A DNA stretch of 64,000 bases from Adiantum capillus-veneris (Eukaryota; Streptophyta; Polypodiopsida; Polypodiales; Pteridaceae), in NCBI GenBank assembly GCA_014529385.2, contig CM043959.1, positions 11,997,309 to 12,061,308 on the forward strand, in the 5' to 3' direction. Each line of letters opens with the position of its first letter. The first letter of the stretch is position 1. A program made the position numbers and the translations under genes. Shown piece after piece: positions 24,236 to 36,450 of this stretch. Under the pieces are notes generated by a model, which ran no database searches, had not been told where the DNA came from, and was given only the letters and a program-made list of their open reading frames with translations.

Positions 24236-24935
24236 TTGATAAAAATTTTCAGCCTATCAACATTGCCTTGGACGCCTACCAAGCATGACTTAAAGCTGGC
24301 CAAAACATGGAAAACAAATGGAAACTATCCATCTCCAGACATGGAAGCAGCTAAGCTAGAAGCTTATCAAAATTTGGTAAGAATCACGAAGGAAATGCTG
24401 GATAAACAAAAACCCAAGCTTGAAAGTATTGCAAAATCGGAAGAGCTTGCGGTAGAAGAAACGAAAGCAAAATCCGATGTAGTGGCAGAACCCCACCTTG
24501 AAACAAATGAACCAGAGCTCCTAGTGCCAGACAATGAAGATGCCTTAGACGGAGTTCTATTCATGGAGGAAGACTGGCCTGGACACTTATGGGAAAAGGT
24601 AAGGGAGATCAATGATGGGAGCCTAACTTTAAAGTCAGCTCCTATAGAGGAAGTCTGGTTGGATAACCTACCATCTGATAAAAACCTGGATATACAATCC
24701 TTGTACGGGGATTGTGGATCAGAGGCATCAGGGATATCTAAACCAATCACCTTAAAAACATTACCTTCTTACTTGGGAGATAACTAAGATGAGTCTATCA
24801 TTTGCAAAACCACTCAAGTCAAAAGAGCCAAACAGACCCTAGAAGTAGACAACATTCATTCAATCATGTCTACACCTATCCAATGCACTCTTACCTTGGG
24901 AGAACTGTTGAAACTTAGGCCATACTTATGGAATG
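24236..24935 (+). pseudogene. P1 gag-pro linker, 3' truncated
   Basis: An acidic linker (EDALDGVLFMEEDWPGHLW) parallel to 42314-41880 of P2 on the minus strand. A TAA at 24785-24787 interrupts it. Homology to P2 ends at about 24,935, just before the region encoding the protease DSGA motif, so the protease itself is missing. Confidence 0.75.
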
Positions 24936-25960
24936 ATAATAGAAAACAATAGTAAAAAACTTAAAAACCCAAAAACCCATTTAAATTTTAAATTTGTTTA
25001 AAATGGATTAACAATTACAAAAAATAAAAATCTCATTAAAAATTCACAAAAAAATAAAAAGCTTATAGAAAATCTAAAAAAATAAAAAATTGACATAGAT
25101 AAATCACAAAAAATTACAAAAATTTCATAAAAACTCAAAACAAATCCATAAAAAATCAAAAAGTGGCTTGAAAAACACAATAAATCACAAAAAACTCATA
25201 AAACCTTCAAAAATTTTATAAAAATTTTAAAATCCACAAAAAACTAGAAAATTATCAGAAAAATTTATTAAAAATAAAACTTTCTCAATAAAATTATAAA
25301 AAATCATAAAAATACTAAAAAATTAGAAAATTCAAAATTTCACAAAAATATAATAGAAATAAAAAGAAAGTCGTCGAAAGAGCCAGAAAAGCAAAAAAGC
25401 AAAGCCGTAAAAGTTACACCGAACAAATGAAAAAAAAGTTGGGAGAGTGGCAAACTAAGCAAACAGCACAAAGGCGAGCAAGTTGAAAAAAGCGAAGCCG
25501 AAAAAATTACACCGCGCAAAAGTGAGCAAGATCAGTAGAAGTAAAAAAGAACAGCCAAAAAAAGCAAGAATTCAGCCAACTCCAAGCCGTGAGCGGTAGA
25601 AAAATTTCTAAATTTGTCAAATCAAGTCGAAAATCGACCACTAACGGTGGATTGCAGATTAAGCTGTTCAAGGCCCAGGTTTTCATTGTTTCAAAAGGTT
25701 GCAATCAATTTTGAGACGAACGAGCTAGAGTTAATTAACTCTTGCGAGTCTGAAGAGCGATCAACTGCAAAAGTGCTTTGGCTAAAGTAGTTCAATCAAA
25801 ACTGAGCAGCAAAAATTCTGCTAATCGATACCAAAATTAATCTGCTAGGAGGAGACAACTTTTACAGAACCAGTCAACATAGACTCAAATCAAGCCAAGA
25901 GTTCAAGTACCACAGAGCAAGCTAGTAGCTATAACAACACAAGTACAATTGTAACATAGC
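24936..25960. other. A-rich low-complexity spacer
   Basis: 24,940-25,400 is made of A-rich words with scattered AAAAT and CAAAAA. From 25,400 to 25,560 a phrase around GCGAAGCCG and TTACACCG is repeated in diverged form. No gene seen. A similar A/T-rich stretch lies in P2 at 36,500-36,900, so this may be the equivalent spacer of a P-like element. Confidence 0.5.
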
Positions 25961-25962
25961 AG

Positions 25963-26150
25963 ATTACAGTTATAGGGCTACAATGGAGATAAAGTCTTAT
26001 ATGCAGATTCAAGAGGCCATAGATACTTGATGAGCAGCAAAATCAACACAGAGCAGATTTTACGGTTGTATGGCTACAATGGAGATAAGGTCTTATATGC
26101 AGATTCAAGAGGCCATAGATACTTGATGAGCAGCAAAAGCAACACAGGAG
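25963..26150. repeat. 96-bp tandem duplication
   Basis: The phrase CTACAATGGAGATAA starts at 25978 and again at 26074, with the following 75 or so bases nearly identical. Confidence 0.9.
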
Positions 26151-26546
26151 CCAAGATCCTATTGATTAGAGTGAAGCCAAACTCAGAGAAATCCCAGATG
26201 TTTACAGACTTCAGTGAAGCCAGGTATTGCAAGCTCAAAGATGAAGTTCATATAGAAGTTTAGAAATTCAACCCAAGTGTTTATCCAAAAATCTGTAGAA
26301 GTCTGCAAAGCATCCATTTAGTGCATATGCAATTAGGGTCATTGTACATGGATTATAGTGGTCAGATCTATAGTCGAGATCCAGAATTGCAAGATCCAAT
26401 AGATCAACCAATTGAAGACAATCTAACTGGAGAAAAAAGCCAAAGACGGTACAAAGGTCAAGATGAAGCAATCTACAACTTGATGCTTAGTGTTTTAAAC
26501 GAAGAAGCCAACAATTTGGCAAGCATAGAAGCAAAAAAAATTTAGC

Positions 26547-27022
26547 TAGGGGTTCCATCATTGCATAGCTCCAATGACCAACAAAATTATCAATCCGGAG
26601 GGATGAGCTACCCGGCTAGGGCATGGAAACACTCACAAGATTAGTGAGCTAATCATGGAAATAGAATGGTGACTCTATGAGGTGAGCTTCTCGGCCTATG
26701 GAGGAGCTAAGCCACAATGATGGGCAATCTCCACATCCACTTCCCTTCACCTCCAATCAACTCATACACACACACTAACGATTGCAAGACACACACAAAA
26801 TTAATCCTATCATGCAACACACTAATCACAAGGACACACACATAGATCTATCGAGCAGCACACTCCAATCAAACCTACACGCACACACAAGCAAAAGAGG
26901 GCAATCACACAAGATTAGAGAGGACTTAACCACTAATTAGTTATGATCTAGTTAATCAAATGATCATTAGCAATCATAAGAAGCATGAGAGAGGAATAGT
27001 GAAAGGGAATTAAGCATTGATT
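26547..27022 (-). repeat. Truncated LTR, reverse orientation
   Basis: Reverse complement of the 3' part of the LTR at 48699-49737 (homologous to 49,130-49,737). It lacks the 145-bp duplication found there. It stops sharply at about 27,022, so roughly the first 430 bp of the LTR are missing. It lies in the opposite orientation to its relative and interrupts the retroelement region. Confidence 0.8.
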
Positions 27023-28380
27023 CTTTGAACAACAAATTCCTGCATGAATTTGGTCAAGATGTCCAGATATCACCAAATGTTGAAAAGACTGTTAGGTTTA
27101 CAAATGATTCTGCATTTACTACCACAAGTGTGCAATCATTCACAAGTCTAAGCAACACAACAAACATAATGATGTTAGTATTGTTTGGTACACATAATTC
27201 ATATGCACACTATGTAGACCAAAAAGGGAAGCTGTACAAAAAGGATCAACCTGTGTTTGAATGGCCCACATACCAACTTCTTAGAAGTGTGTCTAGTGAT
27301 AGATCAGAAAGGATGGTTCATTTCAAAGCAAAGAATCTATTATAGCCCATCCTCTCTAGAGCTGAAGGTTATTACCCGAGTGAACCCAGAAATCTGTTCA
27401 AAGACAAACTCTTCTCCACCATCGGAAATCAAGCTTCAATGTTGTAACCCAACGAGCAATTACTTTGACCAAAACATCCATAGATATAGACCAGAGTATA
27501 GCATCTATGATGCCTTGGGTCCTGAAATCACAGAAGCTCATATCATAAGAGACCCATGTGATAAACAATATCAGGACAAAGATAATGCTATCTATAGCTT
27601 GACTTGGGGAATAATTTGTCATGTTTCAAGGAGATACATAAGAAACTATGCAGAAAGTTCACAGATGCCAAACATCAACAATGCTACCCAAAGTTTACCA
27701 TCACTGTCCCGAAAGGTGAGACTAAACCAGAGACAAACAATTTTGAACTCTTACAATGAAGCAGGCTATAATATCTGGAGACAAACAAGCAGAATGTTGG
27801 GGAATCATTTCCACCGCCATTGAAGTCAATTCACAGATCATCATAGCTCAATTCCATGTGATCACAACAAAAGGTATATCAAATGACATCATAATGGAAA
27901 TGCCAATGGCCCAGAAGATGTTAGAGGTACAAAATTCAAACATGACGGAGTCTTTAGAGACAACAAAGAATGAATACCAAGACTGGTCACTCGCGGATGA
28001 TAGCACAAAGTCCTCCAACACAATTAAAATGGAGACTTATATCAAAGAAGATCTTATTGAAGATGATTCATCTCCATCAATTAGAACTTCAAAAGAGCTT
28101 GAAGCAAATCAGTCAATATCAAGTGCAAATCAAATAGAGCAAAGGGCAACCACAATAGCTATTAAGCAAAGAATACCAACAAAGCAAAAAATTAAGAAGA
28201 ATGAGGTTGTAGAAAGTCAGGAAGCAATAGGAAGTCCAAAGATCTAGACATTGCCAGCTGAATCAACCAATGTAAGTCAGATTGGAAAACAGTCTCAAGT
28301 CACCCTCCATAAAGACATAGTTAGATCAAGATGAGACCATGGCAAAAGCAGGACAAAGATCTTCAATAGAATCAACAACA

Positions 28381-29007
28381 AGAATAGATATAGTTCTTAG
28401 CAATACAAAAGGATCAAGTGTCAGATGCAATGCTCTACTTGATAAAGAAGCAAATTGAAATATGATTGCAAAGAACATCCAAAGGCTCCTCCAAATCACT
28501 CCATGCTAACATGATAGCAAAACAATGCTAGGTATGCATACAAGTCAATACAAAATGGTTGATACTCTTACCATCCAAAATCATGAAGAGCAAGTAAAGT
28601 TACAGGTAAAGTCTTCAAAAGACATGCATGCAAGTGTCATCCTTGGACATCAATGGTTAGACCAACACAAGGCCTACAAAGAAGATACAATGTTAATACT
28701 CTCTTCTCCAAGGGGTATCAAGCAACATGTACAGGTACAGTTAATGCTAGATTCAAAGTTGCAGAAGTCACAAGAATTGAAGACAAATCTTGCAGACAAA
28801 GGTAAAGCTAAAGTGGAACTTCCACCGACTAGAAAAGAAGGCGTGATAGCATATGTCTCTACATCAAAGAACCCTCATGGATTAGGTTCTTCAAGAAAGA
28901 AAGGCTTTCAAAACTTCAATTCAATTGCTGACCCAACTGAAAACTCTAAGGAGACCCCGAGAAAAGAAAAGTACTTCAACCAAAGTACTCAAGAAAGCAA
29001 AAGATAA
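28381..29007 (+). pseudogene. Retropepsin-like fragment
   Basis: A frame with LLDKEAN where DTGA or DSGA would be expected, stops, then an open ORF from 28525 with VILGHQWLDQHKA, which fits the second half of a retroviral-type aspartic protease. The rest is charged and low in complexity. The active-site Asp-Ser/Thr-Gly is not conserved, so it would be inactive. Confidence 0.4.
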
Positions 29008-29818
29008 CCAAGCAAGTGTTTGTTTTGAGCAGTTTAGTCAAAGTCAATGATCCGGTTTGGATTAAGGATGGGGAGTCAACACAAAAAGACAAACACATGG
29101 GATGGATAGCATCACAATGGAGCTTAAAGGAACATGAATACTATGGAGGTAACAAACAGATATGGGTACCAAAACCGCATGTAGAGCATATGAAGTAGCT
29201 TCAAGTACCTCCCAAGAAAGAAGGCCCACAAGGTATCAACTTCGACAATATCCTAGGATACCTAAGAAGCAGGTATACGCCAGAACAACATCAAAAGATG
29301 CTAAAGTCAACCACAACTCTCAAGAGGATATAGAAAAAAGACGGATCTCAAATAATCTTCCTCTTGGACAAGGATTCTACACTGGATATACAAAGATTGG
29401 CTACCAATCAACCAAAAGCCAACTGCAACTATTCCAGACCTGCATGAAGATCTCAAGAGCTCAACAAGACCTACAGCTCAACAAAGTAAACCATGGAGAT
29501 ACAAAGGCCATCAAGGGATTTGGATTCCTAAGTCTTCCAATGCTGCTAGTCAAAAGCCAAATGTTGACAGCCCAACAGAGGCCTACAACAACATCAAAGA
29601 CTCCTATCAGAAGGCCCAATTGGAGAATCAAACAAATAATGGAGTCTTCAAAGTCAAAGAAGGACAACCCCACTAACACGAATGCAAATTCAAAGATGAT
29701 AAAACAGGTATGGAAAAAGAAACCTTCAATGCCAACTTGGTCCTTCATTAATCGTCTTTTTGAGGATTCAAGCTTACTTTTACCTGAAGAAATGTTTGTA
29801 GTACACACAAGAATCTAA

Positions 29819-30200
29819 AAGTCACGTTGCTAGGGTGCAAAAAACACTCTTTGGTATAGTCAGAGTTGGGATGTTGAGCCATAAAATCAGCAAAGCATTA
29901 GTAACAAAGCTTCAAGTCATATTAGTACCAAAGCATTAGTACCAAAGATTCAAGTCATATTAAACTCTGTGCTAAGAGTCATAGTTATTAGGCTTACGCT
30001 CAAGCTGGAAGAGTTGAGCATATCTAAGTCGTTTTGCTCATGCTCGATGAGATGAGCATAAGAGTTGAAGTCTATTAACTTACAGTTGGTGGAGTGTCAT
30101 AGAGTCCAAATCTCATTCACACTACACAGTAAGATGAGAGCATATATCCTTGTCAACGAAAAGCGTTCTTAAAGGGGTGCCAGCTTGCAAGTCCATGTCA
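29819..30200. other. Flank of P2 insertion with a 38-bp tandem duplication
   Basis: No gene. The phrase CAAAGCATTAGTA starts at 29891 and at 29929, giving a 38-bp duplication. A small inverted repeat around TGCTCAT and ATGAGCA lies near 30,035-30,060. Confidence 0.6.
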
Positions 30201-31124
30201 TGTATGGGACGCATATCTAACCTCACCATCCTATCTTATTGCAGTATTAGCGAGAACCACGATTAATTTGTCAAACCATGGGACGAAGCTGACTCGACTA
30301 GTGCATAGAGGCTACAAGAGGTTGTCAATCTCTTGGAAAACAACTAACAACTCGCATCTAACTCAAGATACACTCAAGTGATTGAAATTACCAAAAGCCA
30401 ATCACTCATTGGCAAACAATTCACATCCGTTACAGCATCAAATGACATCCAAACATAACGAAACTTCTAGAACAAGTTTTTAAGACCTAAGCACACATGC
30501 CTATGGCCTCAAACCCCACTTTAAGTCAAGTTCCAAAATCGTGATTATTAACAGCAGTGGATTTTTGACCTAGTCGTTTTCTACCCAGAATGCATCTAAA
30601 TGCTTAGCAACGATGCTCCAATACCCCACCTATGCTTAGTTTTTGATTTGAAATTGTAAATTCCTATAGTTATGATGAAATTAGGCCGTGGGTCGACGAC
30701 GCCAAAAGCTACAAAATATTGTGAATGGCTTACGTCAATGCGTAGAGCTCTTACTACAGTTGCAATGCAAGAAACACATTCGCAATGTGACAACCGGAGA
30801 GGTAGTAGAAAGTGTGAGAAGGAAAGAAGTGAGCACCGTTAGCTCCCGCTGTGTATTTTTTATCCAAAAACTTATATAAAACTTACAAAAATTGGCTTTT
30901 ATACCTTAGCCAAGGTTTTTGGGTGGTCAAAACTAATAATCTGGAGTTCTACCAAAGCTGGGAAATGACTCGCTGATACAATCTGGAAGCTTGTAGACCT
31001 AGCTCATTAATTACAAGGTTTATTTGAGAAAATAGGAGTTACAATATTCTCGATTTATCAAAATAATAATTGTTTTACAAGGAGAACTCCGAAAAATGGT
31101 GTCTGTGTTAGCTTACTGCTAACA
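30201..31124 (-). repeat. 3' LTR of P2
   Basis: In minus orientation starts TGTTAGCAG at 31124 directly after the polypurine tract; the outer end is at about 30201. The TATA box is conserved near 30,895-30,905. A partial palindrome (GTGATTATTAAC side) lies at 30,539-30,552. Confidence 0.9.
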
Positions 31125-31136
31125 TCCTCCCCTCCT
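31125..31136 (-). promoter_or_regulatory. Polypurine tract of P2
   Basis: AGGAGGGGAGGA on the minus strand directly before the TG of the 3' LTR. It fixes the end of the internal region and proves that ORF copy C lies inside the element. Confidence 0.9.
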
Positions 31137-31162
31137 AGCATGTGTCGTCCCTTGACATAGCT

Positions 31163-34100
31163 TTATAGGCTGAAGTAGTCTTCCGGTTGACAATGGGTGA
31201 GGTGGTCTTTAAGTGCTTCCAGTGCCTTCTGGTATCTGATTCTTCTTTCTTTGCTAGACACTTGCAGAAATTGCATGGTGACTTGATTCTTCAGTTCCAC
31301 CGCTGAGTAGCCCACAAACCTGGATGTTAAGTTGCTTATCACCGGGGCAAATATCTTCACTCGCCAGGTGAAGAATGCAGTGTAGAATGCTTCTTCAAAG
31401 GCTAATATATTATACGAGGGTAGGAACATGCATCTGGCATAGAATCCGTAAAGGATTTCTTCTGAAGGTTTCCCACTTAGATAGTAGCATAAGCCTTTGT
31501 TTCCTTCCAAGAATGAGAGCCATGGGGCTCATGTCTGCTCAGGCTCATTGAAAACTTGTATGCATGTTAGTAGCACCCTGTAGATCTTATATAACATTGC
31601 ACAAATCTGGCAAACTCTTGAAGAATGACATGGTGCCCATTAGGGTTTTCACCATGTATTCTTCTGTCACTTGGCCTCTCTCTGGAGCTGGAAGCCTGTG
31701 GAAGTTGAGCCAAGTTTGCCTCTTCTTCTGTAGTGCTTCATGCACTCTGGGTACATGACAAAATGGGGACAAAATGTTGGATCTCTTTGTAAGGCTACAG
31801 GTGCTCTTGTGAACAGAATCAGGTATCTCGTATTCTTGTTCAACCAGCTTAACCTCCACTTTGGGTGGTCTTTATCTACGCCATCTTCTTGCATATCCCT
31901 GTACAACCTTTCTTTTACCTATAATAGTTCTACCTTGATGAGAGGGTACGTCAGGGATAGTTGGTGCCATTGAGTGTTGATTTGATTGGGAGTGAGTTGG
32001 GTGACATTGGTAGAGTGTAAAACTCTCAACTCCCAATCCATAGCGGCCTTCCACTGCTCATCCACCTCTAAGATGATCTTCTCCTTCAGTGCGTCTTCTT
32101 CAGCTTTTGACCGTGGATCATTGGCACTGTATCTGCATCTGTGATGTGAATTTGAAAATCTTCATCACCACTCGGCTCTGCTGTGGACTGCGTCTCAAAC
32201 TCAACAAATGAGACCAAGGGAATGTCTATTTGTGGCGGCTCTGAAGTGCCTGCCTCCTCCTGCGTGTCTGGCTTTCCATCTCTGATGAGTTGATTTATCC
32301 GCTTGAGTTCTGCTATCTCCTTTAGGAGCTCCTTCTCTCTTTGAACCCGCATTAGTGCCAGGTCTTTGTGCTATGATTGTTCAAGCTTTAATTCCAATTC
32401 TAAGTCCTTTTTTTCTTTCAAGTGCCTTGTACACTTCATCAGTTCCCTTGATCGAGGCCACATTATGGTTTTCTCTAATTTGCTGTAAGAAAAATGGCAT
32501 GATCATTGATTCTCTGTCCAGAATATTGCAGGGAAGCATTGGTAACATCTAACTATACTTGAATTTCTTGAGCCGATAGAGAGGTCGTAAGAAGTTCATT
32601 CGTGACTTCTGTCAGTTTCTCGTCTTTTACCTTGCAGGCATCAGAGAATTTGGTGTGGAGGTCACCTAACTCCTCCATTTATTTTTGTTGTTTATCCCTA
32701 GCCATCTGATGATGTTTCGCTTCCGCCTTTAGCTATTGCACTTGCCTTTGTTGATCATTGATGATAATCATCCTGTCTTCTTGTTCTCCTTGAAGAGCGT
32801 CGATTACCATTTCTAATCCCTTGGCCTTTGTGCTACGGTTCAAAGCTGCTAAATGGAGTCTCTCCATCATTTCCTTCATCTGGCATGCATATTCATTGAC
32901 CTGTATAATAACTTCATCATTTGTCTGCCACTCCTCATGTTGTGCCAGTTGGGATGTGCCTGCAACCTTGTGTGTTGCTTCTTGCTGCGTTGTAATTGCT
33001 GGTGGTTCTTGTGTGGAGGTAGATGGTCGGTCTTCTTCTTGGCTATCCTAAGGGTTTGATGCCTTGGCAGTTTTTGACTGAGTAGAAGTGGATGGTGTGG
33101 TCTCAACCCTTATTGTCTCTGCAAGTGCCGGCCTTTCTTCCTTCTCTGGCTCGGGATCCGTCTCAGGTGCAGTGGTAGGCTCTTTTTCTGTATCTGCTTC
33201 CTCAGTTTCTTCTTCTGGATTTTGAGTCTCTTCTGCTGCCTGCTCCAATTCTGTTTCGGCTTCTTTTTCCTTTTGTCTGTCGGGATGGTCAGCTTTTTGT
33301 GTATATTCTGTTCGTTGGGTGGACTCAGAATCTTTCTCTTTTTTAGTCTCTGCTTCTTCATTGGTACCTTTGCCTACTGGTGATGGTGATGGGCTAGGCA
33401 AGGGATGGTCTTGTTGTTCTAGAGGCGGTGAGGCATGTCGGGGAGATACATGGCTTTGCTCTTGTGTAGCCATTTCCTCAGCTTTCTTTGCGGCTTCTTC
33501 TGCCTCTTTCAACTTTAGGGCTTCGGCCTCTTGGTACATTCTTTCTAAATATTTTGTTGGATCATTTGCCTCTTTTTTGTTATGATGCTTTGTTCGAGGT
33601 CCTTTTAGTCGTGTGGGTACCCAATTTTCTGGGTCCTTCCCTTGTGCTTGCCTACTGCACTGGTAAGCCTGTTTTTCTCTTTCAAAACGTGCTTGTTTTT
33701 AAGCTGGATCCTCTTGGTGGGCAGCCACAACTTTCCTCTTCATCTCTTCTCTCCGAGCTCTCTTTTCTTTGTTGTCGGAGATCTCGCTGCTGTGCCTCTT
33801 TGGTGAGCTATTAGCTGACTCATCATTTGATTTTTGTGACCTTTTACCTGACCTTGTAGCTCGTGGAGAGGGTTGTGCTGCCAAAATCCATGTATTTTGA
33901 TCAGGGGCAGGCGGTAGGTTGTTGGCCATGCCGATGTCATGATAGGCTATTCTAGTCAACACCTCTTGTGCACCCAAGTATGTGATTTTGCCTTCCTTCT
34001 TGGTGCCCTTCAAGGTTGTCAAGAAATATTGCACGTGGTCCATAGGCTGCCTTGTTGTTTACTTAAGAACCTGAGTGAAGGTGGTGGCCACGGAGTGATT

Positions 34101-34710
34101 TGGTGTAGTGTACCTTGGTGGCCATTTTGCCAGAAAATGGAAGTGTTGATGGTACAAACGGGCTGGCTCTTCCACCTGTTTGTGGATAAGATCGGTGAAT
34201 GTAGCCGCGACTATGTCCTTGGTAAATGTGCTTGCGGTCTTCCGATCTCTTGCCCGCATGGTCATTCCTTCAGTGGTGGGCAATATAAGTGCCTCTACCA
34301 CTATCTCTTTTGTGATTACTACCTTGACCTTGTTCCCTTGGGTGTCGGATATTTGTGCGGTTCCGTCCTCTTTGATGGTGGATAGAAGCTCGTAAGATTT
34401 CTGAAAGTCCACTCCGCAAGGCTCTTGTTCGTAGAAATGCGTGAGTCCTAACCTACGGTTAACCTCTTTGGTTTCTGGCTTGGCAACTACATCATAGAAC
34501 TCTTTAGGCATGAGTTGAAACTCCACCTGATGCCCTTCTTGACTCTTGAACTTGCCAATGAAGACCATAGTGTGGTGCTCTTCCAACTGTTCTCTAGAAA
34601 GGTAGGATGCCTTTTCCGCTTTGTAACTTGGGGTCTAGTTGATACGCAGGCAATTCTTGTAGTTTCTCTTTCTGGTTTATCTTCTTCTTGGCCCTCTCCG
34701 CTGCTTGCAT
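31163..34710 (-). pseudogene. Extra ORF of P2, copy C (between pol and 3' LTR)
   Basis: The longest copy of the unknown ORF family, about 1,000-1,100 codons, broken into frames 34586-34059, 34043-33699, 33539-33048, 32352-32086, 31859-31587 and 31510-31163. The start is ATG at 34710 (Met-Gln-Ala-Ala-Glu-Arg), the same as copy B. Parts: N-terminal globular domain (QLMPKE, VVITKEIVVEAL, LYHQHFHF); a very long Glu/Lys/Pro/Thr-rich region with coiled coils (33,540-32,086); a C-terminal domain with EYMVKTL, MSFFKSLPDL, FLEGNKG-like text and AFEEAFYTAFF. It ends about 26 bp before the polypurine tract. The position is that of the env-like ORF of Athila-type elements, but no transmembrane segment or signal peptide is evident, so I would not call it env. 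Confidence 0.75.
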
Positions 34711-34900
34711 TCCTCTTGTTCAGTGTGAATAGAGTGCAAAGTCAGCAGATTTTGTCGGATTTTTCTCTGGAATGTCCTTTTGGACTGAAATGCTGACAAT
34801 CTGGTCCAAATTGCTTCAAATCAATTTTTGAACAAGCAAAGATGCGTTAAATCATGCAAGGAACAAAACTGTATGGTCATAACAAAAATTAGCAACCAAA

Positions 34901-35479
34901 GTAAATAACTGCGATTATTTACAACTGAGAAAAATTTCCAACTTTTTGCAAACTTGGCTTTATAGGCTTGAAGTATATACCCAATACATGCTCTGAGTGA
35001 ATTATGGGCTCATTTGGATGCACAGGTTGAAAATGGTACCAAATTTTGGCTTTAGGTCTCTGAAATAGTAGATATAAAGGAAGTTTGAGATTTTGAACTC
35101 CAAATTGATTCAAAGTTGGCTAGTGGGCTTATCACAACATGTACTTTGGATGTATTGATGGCAAAATATCCAAATTCCCCAATTTTGACCAAAAAATAAA
35201 TAATCGAGATTATTAACTTTTCTTCCAAAATTGACAATTTTTTATGGTATAGACCTTGGGTATGAGATATGAGGTGATTTGGATCAAGAAAAGTTGTTCA
35301 TAATCCAAATTTTGGCTTGCAAAGACTTTTTTGCGGTTTTTGGCAATTTTACAAGTAATGGGTCATTTTGGCTCATACTTGATTTTTCGCATGTAATAGG
35401 TGTGTGAACATGATAGGTGAGATGATTTGACAATTTCCAAGCAAAACTGATGCAAAAGTAAATAATCACGATTATTAAC
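34901..35479. repeat. Three phased palindromes upstream of copy C
   Basis: Copies at 34901-34922, 35196-35217 and 35458-35479, spacing 295 and 262 bp. They occupy the same place relative to the extra ORF as the three copies at 7485-8073 do relative to copy B. Confidence 0.9.
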
Positions 35480-36450
35480 TTCAGGGACAAAAACTTTGCA
35501 AAATCCACAAATTTTGACCTAGACATGTTTCATACACCTAATACAAGTCCTAAACTGAATTTGGTCAAGTTTGGTCATGCCGGCATCACTTTGTGCTCTC
35601 TCGACTTTGAAATCACCGTTTTTTGTGACTACTCTGTCTGTTGGGTTGGTCGGTCAACTTTGAGGCTTTAGATTTGTCCGTAACATATTCGTGAAGCAAC
35701 CTGTCCAATTCTGGCTCATTTTGGAGTCAGTTCGGCCTCGTATGTCGAATTTGACGCTTTGTAATCTTATAGCCATTTTATGCTTTTCGAGGGTTTTTAT
35801 TGATGGATTTCACCAAACCAGTCATATACATTGTATATGGACCTCATTAGCAAGCCATCTGTGGAGTCAGGTCGGAATTTTGGCATTTGCCAAAAACCTA
35901 ACTTTTCTACTTGGGACCCCCTTGACACTAGCTGGATGGTCATCTGATGGTATAGAAAGGTTCTATTATGTTAGGGCATGCTATGGTTCAAATCTCATCC
36001 GATTTGGTCAAGCTGGCAGGCTGCTATGGTCAGTTTTAGGTTGTAGGTCTTCGTGCACTGCTCGATTTCTAGGGTTTTTTCTAAGGCTTTAGACTAGCTA
36101 CCGGCCGTACAAAATGCATCATTATCGAGTAAAGAACTTACCCCTCATGTCTCGTGTGAGATGGCACTGAAAATGGTCAACTGTGGGCTCCGGAAATGTC
36201 GTGCGAAAGAGGCCAAAATCTCTCTCTGCAAATGCTCCAAGTGGAAATGAGGTGGTTTTAGCCTACCATGGATATCTATACCTGGACTTCCCGAACCAAA
36301 TTTCCCCAAATTCCCCTGTTAGTTCTACTAAGCCGTGAAACCTATGTTAGACTCAAAAATTTCCTTGATCGGATTCCTGTAGCTCATTCTGCAAGAATTT
36401 TGCAAAAGTAGGCTTGGCCGCCTAATTTAGGCTTCCCGCTTCTATCTTCT
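35480..36450. other. P2 spacer upstream of the second palindrome array
   Basis: No ORF of note. In reverse complement it matches 6607-7480. The shared block starts at GAGTCTAACATAG (about 36,355) and is conserved in length and content, which suggests a non-coding function such as a promoter or leader. Confidence 0.65.

Larger units (their letters stand above)
14529..24935 (+). mobile_element. P1: 5' part of a Ty3/gypsy-type LTR retrotransposon, 3' truncated
   Basis: LTR (14529-15385), primer site (15388-15405), leader with palindromes, gag and the start of the protease region follow in normal order. The sequence parallels P2 until about 24,935, where homology stops in the gag-pro linker, before the protease active site. 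A complete copia element (15844-21018) lies inside the leader. No matching 3' LTR is in the window. It jumped into the LINE; the five bases before it are GACAA. Confidence 0.85.
25960..29818 (+). mobile_element. Unclassified gag/protease-like retroelement region, decayed
   Basis: Several plus-strand blocks stay open for 75-220 codons (26027-26263, 26321-26545, 27025-27345, 27257-27823, 27756-28247, 28525-29007, 29162-29818), separated by stops and frameshifts. The composition is retroelement-like: Gln, Asn, Ser and Lys rich. At 28,600-28,700 the phrase VILGHQWLDQHKA resembles the C-terminal half of a retropepsin (ILG-x-x-WL), and LLDKEAN upstream may be its decayed active site. An IWVPK phrase lies at about 29,160. 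No reverse transcriptase or integrase is seen. It might be the internal region of the element whose LTR is at 48699-49737, but this is not shown. Confidence 0.45.

Noticed and set aside
31163..34710. Calling copy C an envelope protein
   Set aside because: The position fits, but no signal peptide or transmembrane segment is visible and the middle is a soluble coiled-coil type.
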